From: Palsa-892 sp035556215
GTDB taxonomy: Bacteria > Pseudomonadota > Alphaproteobacteria > Rhizobiales > Xanthobacteraceae
Assembly: GCA_035556215.1 (NCBI GenBank)
Contig: DATMFI010000026.1
Span: 124,001-188,000 of the forward strand
Direction of reading: 5' to 3'
Length of the DNA: 64,000 nucleotides
Below, piece by piece: positions 37,117 to 45,124 of this stretch (the stretch's first letter is position 1; every line of letters starts with the position of its first letter). The notes beneath the pieces are model-generated. The model searched no databases. It was not told the origin of the DNA and worked only from the letters and a program-made list of their open reading frames with translations. A program made the translations under genes and the position numbers.

Positions 37117-37181
37117 CTGCGCGGGCTTCGGTTTGAAAATGCCGGAACGAGCGGCTACAAAACCGCCTCGCGAGGACAGAT

Positions 37182-37787
37182 ATGGAAAAATTCACGGTTC
37201 TGGACGGCGTTGCGGCGCCGCTCAAGCAGATCAACGTCGATACCGACAAGATCATTCCGAAGCAGTACCTGAAGACGATCAAACGCACCGGGCTCGGCAA
37301 GGGCCTGTTCGCCGAGATGCGGTACAAGGACGATGGCAGCGAAAACCCGGACTTCGTGCTGAACAAGCCGGCTTATCGCAACGCCAAGATCCTCGTCGCC
37401 GGCGATAATTTCGGCTGCGGTTCTTCGCGCGAGCACGCGCCGTGGGCGCTGCTCGATTTCGGCATCCGCTGCGTCATCTCGACGTCCTTCGCCGATATTT
37501 TCTACAATAACTGTTTCCAGAACGGCATTCTGCCGATCAAGGTCTCGCCGGAAGACCTCGACAAGCTGATGGACGACGCCGAGCGCGGCGCCAATGCACG
37601 CCTCAGCGTCGATCTCGCCAAGCAGGAAATCACCGGGCCGGACGGCGGCACCATCAAGTTCGACATCGATCCGTTCCGCAAGCATTGCCTGCTGAACGGC
37701 CTCGACGACATCGGCCTGACGATGGAAAAGGCGCCGAAAATCCAAACCTACGAAAAGCAACTCGCCGAAAAGCGTCCCTGGGCTTAA
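37182..37787 (+). CDS. leuD: 3-isopropylmalate dehydratase small subunit
   Basis: Swivelling-domain partner of LeuC. It has 201 residues: DTDKIIPKQYLK near the N-terminus and FGCGSSREHAPWALLDFGI, which carries the active-site serine/arginine. GGACAGAT precedes the ATG. leuB begins 4 bp after its stop. Confidence 0.97.
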   Translation: MEKFTVLDGVAAPLKQINVDTDKIIPKQYLKTIKRTGLGKGLFAEMRYKDDGSENPDFVLNKPAYRNAKILVAGDNFGCGSSREHAPWALLDFGIRCVISTSFADIFYNNCFQNGILPIKVSPEDLDKLMDDAERGANARLSVDLAKQEITGPDGGTIKFDIDPFRKHCLLNGLDDIGLTMEKAPKIQTYEKQLAEKRPWA

Positions 37788-37791
37788 TCAT

Positions 37792-38904
37792 ATGACCACG
37801 ATCAATCTTCTTCTCCTTCCCGGCGACGGGATCGGCCCCGAAGTCATGGCCGAAACCAAGCGCGTCATCGAATTTTTCGACAAGCAGGGCGCGGCGAAAT
37901 TCAATATCGAGGAAGACCTCGTCGGCGGCGCGGCTTACGACGCGCACAAAAAGGCGATCTCCGAAGACGCGATGAAGAAGGCGCTCGCGGCCGATGCCAT
38001 TCTGCTCGGCGCGGTCGGCGGCCCGAAATGGGCGAGCGTGCCTTACGACGCGCGGCCCGAAGCGGGCCTGTTGCGGCTGCGCAAGGATTTGCAGCTGTTC
38101 GCCAATCTGCGCCCGGCGATCTGCTATCCGGCGCTGGCGGATGATTCTTCGCTCAAGCGCGAGCTCGTCGAAGGCCTCGACATCGTCATCGTGCGCGAGC
38201 TGACGGGCGGCGTCTATTTCGGCGAGCCGAAGACGATCACCGATCTTGGCAACGGCCAGAAGCGGGCCGTCGATACGCAGGTTTACGACACCTACGAAAT
38301 CGAGCGCATCGCGCGCGTCGCCTTCGATCTTGCGAGAAAGCGCGGCAACAAGGTCACCTCGTCCGAAAAGAACAACGTGATGAAATCGGGCGTGCTGTGG
38401 AAAGAGGTCGTGACGCAAGTGCACGAGCGCGAATTCAAGGACGTCAAGCTCGAGCACAACCTCGCGGATTCCCTGGGCATGCAGCTCGTGCGCGCGCCCA
38501 AGCAGTTCGACGTGATCGTCACGGATAATCTGTTCGGCGACATTCTTTCCGACGTCGCGGCGATGCTGACCGGATCCCTCGGCATGTTGCCGTCGGCCTC
38601 GCTCGGTGAGGTCGATGCCAAGACCAAGAAGCGCCGCGCGCTCTATGAGCCGGTGCACGGCTCCGCGCCCGACATCGCCGGCAAGGGCCTTGCCAATCCG
38701 ATCGCGATGATCGGCTCGCTCGGCATGATGCTGCGCTATTCCTTCGGCATGACCAAAGAAGCCGACATGATCGAAAAGGCGATCGCGGGCGCGCTCGAGC
38801 GCGGCCTGCGCACCGCCGACATCAAGGGCAAGGCGGCGTCGAGCGTCGGCACGCGCGAGATGTCGGACGCGATCCTCGCGGAACTCGAGAAGCTCGCGGC
38901 GTAA
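37792..38904 (+). CDS. leuB: 3-isopropylmalate dehydrogenase
   Basis: NAD-dependent oxidative decarboxylation of 3-isopropylmalate in leucine synthesis. It has 370 residues. LLPGDGIGPEVM starts the protein, LRKDLQLFANLRPA and RELTGGVYFGEP bind substrate, and FDVIVTDNLFGDILSD and EPVHGSAPDIAGKG are the metal and cofactor motifs. Follows leuD closely and precedes tam by 38 bp. Confidence 0.98.
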   Translation: MTTINLLLLPGDGIGPEVMAETKRVIEFFDKQGAAKFNIEEDLVGGAAYDAHKKAISEDAMKKALAADAILLGAVGGPKWASVPYDARPEAGLLRLRKDLQLFANLRPAICYPALADDSSLKRELVEGLDIVIVRELTGGVYFGEPKTITDLGNGQKRAVDTQVYDTYEIERIARVAFDLARKRGNKVTSSEKNNVMKSGVLWKEVVTQVHEREFKDVKLEHNLADSLGMQLVRAPKQFDVIVTDNLFGDILSDVAAMLTGSLGMLPSASLGEVDAKTKKRRALYEPVHGSAPDIAGKGLANPIAMIGSLGMMLRYSFGMTKEADMIEKAIAGALERGLRTADIKGKAASSVGTREMSDAILAELEKLAA

Positions 38905-38942
38905 GCGCCGCGCGCTCCGCTCCGGCGCGTCGAGGAGGGGCG

Positions 38943-39710
38943 ATGAGCTGGTCGGCAAAGCAATACACGGCCTTCGAGGACGAGCGCACGCGCCCGGTGC
39001 GCGACCTCGTTGCGGCCATTCCGGCAAGCGAAGCCCGCCGCATGGTCGATATCGGCTGCGGGCCGGGCAATTCGACCGAAGTGCTGATCGCGCGCTTTCC
39101 GGAAGGCGAAGTTTCCGGTTTCGATTCTTCCGCGGACATGATCGCGGCGGCGAAGAAGCGCCTGCCGCAGGTGAAGTTCGATATCGCCGACGTGTCGAAC
39201 TGGAGCGATCCGGGGCCGTTCGGCGTCATCCTCGCCAATGCCGTCTTTCAATGGGTGCCGGATCACGCGCGGCTGTTTCCGCGGCTCGTTGCGAAACTCG
39301 CGCCGGGCGGCAGCCTCGCGGTGCAGATGCCGGACAATCTCGGGGAAACCGCGCATCGCCTGATGCGCGAGGTCGCGGCGAACGGGCCATGGGCCGGAAA
39401 GCTCGCGCGCGTCGCCGGTGTGCGCACCAGGATCGAAGGCCCGGCTTGGTACTACGGCCTTCTGAAACCGCTATGCACGCGCGTCGAGGTGTGGCGGACG
39501 ACCTACTATCACTCGCTCGCCAATGCCGAGGCGATCGTCGAGTGGTTCAAGGGCAGCGGCCTGCGGCCGTTCCTGGAGCCGCTTGCAGAGAGCGAGCGGA
39601 AACAGTTTCTCGCCGATTATCTCGCGGCGGTGCGCCGCGAGTTTCCGCCGTTCGATGACGGCAGCGTGCTGCTGCCGTTTCCACGGCAGTTCATCATCGT
39701 GACGCGTTAG
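38943..39710 (+). CDS. tam: Trans-aconitate 2-methyltransferase
   Basis: SAM-dependent methyltransferase that esterifies trans-aconitate, a toxic by-product of aconitase. It has 255 residues. WSAKQYTAFEDERTRPVRDL is the Tam N-terminus and VDIGCGPGNSTEVL (45-58) is SAM motif I. ANAVFQWVPDH and NLGETAHRLMREVA are Tam-specific. GAGGAGGGG gives a strong ribosome binding site. Placement right after leuB is notable, because eukaryotic relatives also methylate 3-isopropylmalate. The stop overlaps a convergent gene by 4 bp. Confidence 0.93.
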   Translation: MSWSAKQYTAFEDERTRPVRDLVAAIPASEARRMVDIGCGPGNSTEVLIARFPEGEVSGFDSSADMIAAAKKRLPQVKFDIADVSNWSDPGPFGVILANAVFQWVPDHARLFPRLVAKLAPGGSLAVQMPDNLGETAHRLMREVAANGPWAGKLARVAGVRTRIEGPAWYYGLLKPLCTRVEVWRTTYYHSLANAEAIVEWFKGSGLRPFLEPLAESERKQFLADYLAAVRREFPPFDDGSVLLPFPRQFIIVTR

Positions 39711-40021
39711 AAGCCGTAGCCGGGCAGTTCGAACGGATAGGGCAGCGGATAGCGGAATTCGCGGTTATCCGGGCCGGCCGGGCCATAGGTCGGGAAGCGC
39801 GACGTCAGCATGTAGTGGTAGTCGTGATAGCTCTTCTCGCCGGGGCGCACGGCGGTGCCGGCGTCGAGATAGCTGCGGGGCTTGCGCACCGTGATGCTGA
39901 AATGCGACCGGGTTTCGTAGCGCTTCTTCTTGGCGGGTTTGGCTTCGGCCGGAACGGTGGCGGCGACGGCAAGACCCGCGACAAGACCTGCGACGAGAGC
40001 GAGCAACGCTTTGGAACGCAT
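39707..40021 (-). CDS. Small secreted hypothetical protein
   Basis: A 104-residue protein with a signal peptide (MRSKALLALVAGLVAGLAVAATVPAEA). The mature part is rich in basic, Tyr and Pro residues: KPAKKKRYETRSHFSI, RPGEKSYHDYHYMLTSRFP, then YPLPYPFELPGYGF. No cysteines or catalytic motifs are visible. Such short Tyr/Pro-rich exported proteins recur in Rhizobiales, but I know of no function. It overlaps the tam stop by 4 bp on the opposite strand. Confidence 0.65.
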   Translation of the reverse strand: MRSKALLALVAGLVAGLAVAATVPAEAKPAKKKRYETRSHFSITVRKPRSYLDAGTAVRPGEKSYHDYHYMLTSRFPTYGPAGPDNREFRYPLPYPFELPGYGF

Positions 40022-40134
40022 GAATTCCTCTCAAAAGTGGGACGAAGCGCTTTCCGGCATCATACCCTGTACCGGTGACGCGCTACAACGCCGAAAGTTC
40101 CTCATGAAGACCGGCCTCCAGGGTGTCCGGAAGG

Positions 40135-40767
40135 TCAGCGGGCTTTTCTCCTGGCTTTGCCTTTGGCGCTTTTGGCCTTGCCGCCGGCGAGGCGTGCGGC
40201 CTTTCGGCTTGCCTTGCGTTTCGCCTTGAGGCGGCGCTCGCGCGCCAGCTTCGCCTTGCGGCGGCGGCAGCGGGAGCATTTGCAGTTATTTCTGCCGATG
40301 ACGTTCTTCAGATAATCCGGGCCGTAATCATAGACGATTTCCTCGCCCGGCTTGATGTCGCGCTTGGCGTTGATGAAGATCTGGTGCCCGCGGATAATCG
40401 GCTCGGCATTCGGGTTGCACGAGTGATTGGCATAGCGGGCGATGTTCTTCCGCGACTTGCCGTCGATCGTCCAGCGGCTGTTGATCTCGAACAGATAGCG
40501 GTTGCCGCGATTGCCGGCGCGCTCGGCCTCCTCGTCGGTGAGGAGCGGGCCGCGATACTGGGCGATGCGGGTGCGTTTCTTGATGAGGCGCGTGGCGAAC
40601 AGGCCGAGGCCAGTGACCGAGCGGCCGATACGGAACGGTTTGCGGGACACTTTTGAAGGTTTCGTTTCAGGGATTTCGCGAGATCGCGTGGTTGACGCGT
40701 TTAGCGGATAAAGAACCGAATCCGGCGGGTCAATCCTCGCAGCGGCCCGCGAACCCGTGGATTTCAT
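40135..40767 (-). CDS. SET-domain protein with a histone-like Lys/Arg tail
   Basis: A 210-residue protein from ATG 40767. Residues ~46-155 are a SET domain, the fold of protein lysine methyltransferases. It has GLGLFATR (54-61), RYLFEI (90-95), RYANHSCNPN (111-120, the SAM/knot motif) and VYDYG (145-149). A post-SET-like NCKCSRC (161-167) may bind zinc. Residues 168-210 are a Lys/Arg/Ala tail (RRRKAKLARERRLKAKRKAS and on) like histone H1 or bacterial HU-type tails. Key residues look intact, so methyltransferase activity is plausible; substrate unknown. The longer frame to 40866 overlaps the divergent asd start and is not used. Confidence 0.85.
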   Translation of the reverse strand: MKSTGSRAAARIDPPDSVLYPLNASTTRSREIPETKPSKVSRKPFRIGRSVTGLGLFATRLIKKRTRIAQYRGPLLTDEEAERAGNRGNRYLFEINSRWTIDGKSRKNIARYANHSCNPNAEPIIRGHQIFINAKRDIKPGEEIVYDYGPDYLKNVIGRNNCKCSRCRRRKAKLARERRLKAKRKASRKAARLAGGKAKSAKGKARRKAR

Positions 40768-40864
40768 AGGGCTCACCGCCTGGCGTTGCGGGAAAGGACT
40801 TTCTCGCGTAGGAAACCGCGCAAATTCCCAATCATGCCGCCGCAGGCGGCCGAAGAGACGTGTC

Positions 40865-41902
40865 ATGGGTTACAAGGTCGCAATCGTTGGAGCCACCGGC
40901 AATGTTGGCCGGGAGATGCTCGAGATCCTCGCCGAGCGCCGCTTTCCGGCCGACGAGGTCGTGCCGCTGGCCTCGCGCCGCTCGCAAGGCGTCGAGGTTT
41001 CCTATGGCGACCGCACGCTGAAAGTGAAGGCGCTCGAGCATTACGATTTCTCCGACACCGACATTTGCCTGATGTCCGCGGGCGGCTCGGTCTCGAAGGA
41101 ATGGTCGCCCAAGATCGCGGCGCAAGGCTGCATCGTGATCGATAACTCGTCGGCCTGGCGTTACGATCCGGACGTGCCGCTCGTCGTGCCGGAAGTGAAT
41201 GCCGATGCCGCCGCCGGCTACGGCAAGAAGAACATCATCGCCAACCCGAACTGCTCGACGGCGCAGCTCGTCGTCGCGCTCAAGCCGTTGCATGATATTG
41301 CCGCGATCAAGCGTGTCGTCGTTGCGACCTATCAATCGGTGTCGGGTGCCGGCAAGGAGGCGATGGACGAGCTCTTCTCGCAGACGCGCGCGGTCTATGG
41401 CGCGGGCGGTTCGGAGGAGCCGAAGAAGTTCACCAAGCGCATCGCCTTCAACGTCATTCCGCATATCGACGTCTTCATGGAAGACGGCTCGACCAAGGAA
41501 GAGTGGAAGATGGTCGAGGAGACCAAGAAGATTCTCGATCCGAAGATCGACTTGATCGCGACCTGCGCGCGCGTGCCGGTGTTCATCGCGCACTCGGAAG
41601 CGGTGCATGTCGAATTCGAAAAGCCGATCACCGTCGATCAGGCGCGCGAAGCGCTGCGCGCTGCGCCGGGTCTTCTCGTCGTCGACAAGCGCGAGAACGG
41701 CGGTTACATCACGCCGTTTGAAGCAGCCGGCGAGGACGCGACCTACGTCTCGCGCATCCGTATCGACCCGACGGTCAAGAACGGCCTCGCCTTCTGGTGC
41801 GTCTCCGACAACTTGCGCAAGGGCGCGGCGCTCAACGCGATCCAGATCGCGGAGGTGCTGGTGAACCGCAAGCTGATCAAGCCGAAGAAGAAGGCAGCCT
41901 GA
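40865..41902 (+). CDS. asd: Aspartate-semialdehyde dehydrogenase
   Basis: Reduces aspartyl phosphate to aspartate semialdehyde, the branch point to lysine/DAP, threonine and methionine. It has 345 residues. NADP motif GATGNVGREM lies near residue 9, the catalytic cysteine is Cys130 in ANPNCSTAQ, and RVPVFIAHSEAVHVEF contains the acid/base histidine. GTC-ATG at 40865 gives the canonical MGYKVAIVGATG start; a frame to 40757 has no family support. A long perfect terminator follows. Confidence 0.97.
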   Translation: MGYKVAIVGATGNVGREMLEILAERRFPADEVVPLASRRSQGVEVSYGDRTLKVKALEHYDFSDTDICLMSAGGSVSKEWSPKIAAQGCIVIDNSSAWRYDPDVPLVVPEVNADAAAGYGKKNIIANPNCSTAQLVVALKPLHDIAAIKRVVVATYQSVSGAGKEAMDELFSQTRAVYGAGGSEEPKKFTKRIAFNVIPHIDVFMEDGSTKEEWKMVEETKKILDPKIDLIATCARVPVFIAHSEAVHVEFEKPITVDQAREALRAAPGLLVVDKRENGGYITPFEAAGEDATYVSRIRIDPTVKNGLAFWCVSDNLRKGAALNAIQIAEVLVNRKLIKPKKKAA

Positions 41903-41931
41903 ATCTTACGAAGATCCGCTATCCGCTAACC

Positions 41932-41962
41932 AATGGCCGGGAAATTTCCCGGCCATTTTGTT
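41932..41962 (+). terminator. Rho-independent terminator of asd
   Basis: AATGGCCGGGAAATTTCCCGGCCATT is a perfect palindrome (41932-41957), followed by TTGTTT. It is symmetrical enough to act in both directions. Confidence 0.85.
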
Positions 41963-42037
41963 TCCGGGCCTATCCATGCTTGGCATGCTGCAGATGCGAA
42001 GTTAGTTTACGCCGTCATCAAGGGGGTTTTGGCCGAC

Positions 42038-42916
42038 ATGCAGCAGACCATCCGCCCGCGCCGCAGCGCGCTTTACATGCCGGGCTCGAATGCACGGGCG
42101 CTCGAAAAAGCGCGCACGCTGCCGGCCGATGTCATCATCATCGACCTCGAGGACGCGGTGGCGCCGGAAGCGAAACCGGCGGCACGCGAGCAGGCTTGCG
42201 CCGCGATCAAGGCGAAGGGCTTTGGTTCGCGCGAGGTCGTGCTGCGGGTGAACGGGCTCGACACGCCGTGGGCGGCGGACGATCTTGCCGCGGCGGTCGC
42301 AGCGGCGCCGGACGCAGTGCTGATACCGAAAGTCGCCGCGCCCGAGCAGTTGCAGGCGGTCGGCAACAAGATCAGCCGCGCACCGCGTGCCCTTGCGGTG
42401 TGGGCGATGATCGAAACAGCGCAGGCGATTTTGAATATCTCCGCCGTCGCGGCTTCCGCGAGAGACGCGAGTACGCGGCTCACGACGCTGGTACTCGGCA
42501 CCAACGATATCGCGAAAGAAACGCGCGCGCGCTTCGTGCCCGGCCGGCTGCCGTGGCTTACGTCGCTCTCGCAGGTCATTCTTGCGGGCCGTGCATATGG
42601 GCTCGATGTGCTCGATGGGGTGTTTAACGACATCAAGGATATCGAAGGCTTCAGGCGCGAATGCGAAGATGGCCGCGATCTCGGCTTCGACGGCAAGACA
42701 CTCATTCATCCGACCCAGCTCGAGCCCTGCAACGTCATTTTCTCGCCTTCGGACGAGGAAGTTGCCGCCGCGCAGCGGATCGTCGATGCTTTCGCGCTGC
42801 CGGAAAACAAGGGCAAGGGCGTCATCGCGCTCGACGGCCGCATGGTCGAGATCATGCATGCCGACATCGCCGCGCGCACCGTCGCGCTTTCTAGGGCGAT
42901 CAAAGCGAAGGCTTGA
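42038..42916 (+). CDS. CitE-type CoA ester lyase (HpcH/HpaI family)
   Basis: A 292-residue TIM-barrel lyase or thioesterase acting on malyl-CoA-type esters. RRSALYMPGSNARALEKA opens the family, DVIIIDLEDAVAP holds the metal-binding acid, and VLRVNGLDTPW, AMIETAQAILN and GKTLIHPTQLEPCN are conserved. It matches the citE/Mcl2 branch better than L-malyl-CoA lyase Mcl1 (by memory). The gene two bases downstream encodes mesaconyl-CoA hydratase, so beta-methylmalyl-CoA or (S)-malyl-CoA is the likely substrate. Start at ATG 42038; a TTG nine bases upstream is closer to the AGGGGG sequence and is an alternative. Confidence 0.88.
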   Translation: MQQTIRPRRSALYMPGSNARALEKARTLPADVIIIDLEDAVAPEAKPAAREQACAAIKAKGFGSREVVLRVNGLDTPWAADDLAAAVAAAPDAVLIPKVAAPEQLQAVGNKISRAPRALAVWAMIETAQAILNISAVAASARDASTRLTTLVLGTNDIAKETRARFVPGRLPWLTSLSQVILAGRAYGLDVLDGVFNDIKDIEGFRRECEDGRDLGFDGKTLIHPTQLEPCNVIFSPSDEEVAAAQRIVDAFALPENKGKGVIALDGRMVEIMHADIAARTVALSRAIKAKA

Positions 42917-42918
42917 AC

Positions 42919-43962
42919 ATGAGCGGTGGCGGCAACTTCTTCGAGGATTTCAAGCTCGGGCAAATTATCCGCCACGCAACGCCGCGCACGGTGACGGCGG
43001 GTGATGTCGCGCTTTACACGGGGTTGTTCGGCCCGCGCTTTGCGGTGCAGTCGGCCGACACCTTCGCCAGGAAAATTGGTTATCCGCGCGCGCCGATCGA
43101 TGATCTGCTCGTATTCCACATCGTATTCGGCAAGACGGTGCCGGATATTTCGCTGAATGCCGTGGCGAATCTCGGTTATGCCGATTGCCGCTTTCTTGCC
43201 CCGGTCTATCCCGGCGACACGCTCACCGCGACGTCGGAAGTGATCGGCCTTCGCGAAAATTCCAACAAGCAGTCGGGCGTCGTTTACGTTCGCTCGAAAG
43301 GCTTTAACCAGAAGGGCAAGGTTGTTCTCGATTATGTGCGCTGGGTGATGGTGCGAAAGCGCAATACGAACTCGCCCGCGCCGGCGGCAAAAGTGCCGGA
43401 ACTGCCTTCGCATGTCGACGTGAAGGCGCTCGGCGCGGCGGTGCCGAAGCTCAAGCCGAAAGGCTATGATTGCGCGCTCGCCGGTAGCGCGCGGCGCTTC
43501 AGGGACTACAAGGCGGGCGAAAAGATCGACCATCGCGACGGCATGACGGTCGAAGAAGCCGAGCACCAGATCGCGACTCGGCTTTATCAGAATACGGCAC
43601 GGGTGCATTTCGATCAGTTCCACGGCGCGCAGGATCGTTTCGGCCGCCGGCTCATTTATGGCGGGCACGTCATTTCGCTGGCGCGGGCGCTATCGTTCAA
43701 CGGACTCGAGAACGCCTTCCACATCGCGGCGATCAATGGCGGACGTCATGTCGCCCCGCTGTTCGCGGGGCTGACCGTGTTCGCCTGGACGGAAGTGCTG
43801 GAGTGCCGGGAGATTCCGAAGCGCAAGGATATCGGCGTTTTGCGGTTACGCACGATTGCCACGAAGGATAAGCCGTGCGCGGATTTTCCGCTCAAGAGCG
43901 GCGCGGATTACGATCCCGCGGTCATTCTCGATCTCGATTACTGGGCGGTTATCGCGTGCTAG
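42919..43962 (+). CDS. mch: Mesaconyl-CoA hydratase (MaoC-type, double hotdog)
   Basis: Hydrates mesaconyl-CoA to beta-methylmalyl-CoA in the ethylmalonyl-CoA pathway of acetate/C2 assimilation. It has 347 residues: two hotdog domains, with GNFFEDFKLGQIIRHATPRT at the start, DDLLVFHIVFGKTVPDISLNA, and LYQNTARVHFDQFHG plus RRLIYGGHVISLARALSFNG in the second half, where hydratase catalytic residues lie. These blocks match what I remember of the characterised Rhodobacter enzyme closely. It follows the lyase by 2 bp. Its 3' end overlaps a convergent esterase gene by 14 bp. Confidence 0.88.
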   Translation: MSGGGNFFEDFKLGQIIRHATPRTVTAGDVALYTGLFGPRFAVQSADTFARKIGYPRAPIDDLLVFHIVFGKTVPDISLNAVANLGYADCRFLAPVYPGDTLTATSEVIGLRENSNKQSGVVYVRSKGFNQKGKVVLDYVRWVMVRKRNTNSPAPAAKVPELPSHVDVKALGAAVPKLKPKGYDCALAGSARRFRDYKAGEKIDHRDGMTVEEAEHQIATRLYQNTARVHFDQFHGAQDRFGRRLIYGGHVISLARALSFNGLENAFHIAAINGGRHVAPLFAGLTVFAWTEVLECREIPKRKDIGVLRLRTIATKDKPCADFPLKSGADYDPAVILDLDYWAVIAC

Positions 43963-44947
43963 CGGTCGCGGCGGGCGCCGGGATGCTCGAGGTCATCGAG
44001 AGATCGTAATGCTTGAAGAAGGCCCAGACTTCTTCGGCGGCATCGATATCGTGGTTGCGCAAGCCCAGTATCTGCAGGCCCATCGGGGTTACGCGGCCCG
44101 CGCCGATCGACGGCGATTGGTGGCCGCCGCCGTTTACCCGAAACAGCACGACCGCCGATTGCTCGCGGCAGTTCGTCCAATAGATCATGGTGACCGAGGT
44201 GCCGCCGAACGAGCCGCGCGAGGGCACCGGCGCTTCCGCCGGCTTGTCGCAGCCGTTGAGCTTTGCGAACAGCTTTGCTGTCTGTGTCACCGGCAGGAGC
44301 GACATCGAACCGGGCAAGCCGTTGCCGTGGAACGGCACGATCATGTCGGCGGTGCCGTTGATCATCAAAACCGGAATCGGGCGCGAAGGCTTGCAGCTTC
44401 CGGTGTAATAGCTCGGCACCGTCGCGCTCAACGTCGCGAAGGCCGCGAACAGCTCGGGCCGCTCGCAAGCCATGCGATAAACCATGTAGCCGCCATTCGA
44501 GATGCCCATCAGGTAAACGCGCGAGGGATCGGCGAGGCGCTTTTCGGCGAGTGTACGAACGAGCTTTGCGAGAAACTCGACGTCGTCGGAAGGCGGTGAC
44601 CAGAAGGTCATGCGAAGCTGCGGCGCGCGTCCGTCCTTCCAGGCATTACCGAGGCCGTGCGGATAGATGACGGTGAAGCCTTCGCGGTCGGCAACCTGAT
44701 TAAGGCCGAGATACGAATTCATCCCCTCTTCGGATTGCAGCATGCCGTGCAAGGCGATCACGACCGGGCCGGGGTAATCGGGCTGCCAGCTCGGCGGCTT
44801 GTGCACCAGATAATGGCGGGTCTGGCCGCCGCTAATGAGCGTGTGCAGTTCGTCGGCGCGTGCGGCGAACGTGGAGAACAAAATCAGGAGGGCGATCGGA
44901 AGGAGCCGGAGAAATGTCGTGCCTTGCCGCATGCCGGTTCGTCTCAA
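43949..44947 (-). CDS. Secreted PHB-depolymerase/feruloyl-esterase-type hydrolase
   Basis: A 332-residue exported alpha/beta hydrolase. A signal peptide (FLRLLPIALLILFSTFAARA) is followed by the oxyanion region VIALHGMLQSEEG, the nucleophile motif GISNGGYM, Asp in INGTADMIVPFHG, and His in NGGGHQSP. This is the LpqC/PHB depolymerase-like esterase layout. ATG 44932 (MRQGTTFLRLL) is an equally good start. Substrate could be polyhydroxybutyrate oligomers, feruloyl or acetyl esters. It overlaps mch tail-to-tail by 14 bp. Confidence 0.85.
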   Translation of the reverse strand: MRRTGMRQGTTFLRLLPIALLILFSTFAARADELHTLISGGQTRHYLVHKPPSWQPDYPGPVVIALHGMLQSEEGMNSYLGLNQVADREGFTVIYPHGLGNAWKDGRAPQLRMTFWSPPSDDVEFLAKLVRTLAEKRLADPSRVYLMGISNGGYMVYRMACERPELFAAFATLSATVPSYYTGSCKPSRPIPVLMINGTADMIVPFHGNGLPGSMSLLPVTQTAKLFAKLNGCDKPAEAPVPSRGSFGGTSVTMIYWTNCREQSAVVLFRVNGGGHQSPSIGAGRVTPMGLQILGLRNHDIDAAEEVWAFFKHYDLSMTSSIPAPAATASTR

Positions 44948-45124
44948 TAGTTGCGCTGCCCGGTTTTAACGGGCCAAATCCGCCGGTTTTAAGAAACCAC
45001 GGATCGGCAAGGCGCTGCCGGACAAAGCTCCCCGCCGTCCATTAGTTCGATGATTCGTTAATAGAAAATAAACCCTGATAATCCGGGCCTGAATTGCGGC
45101 GGCAAGGTGCCGCCCGGCTGAGCG

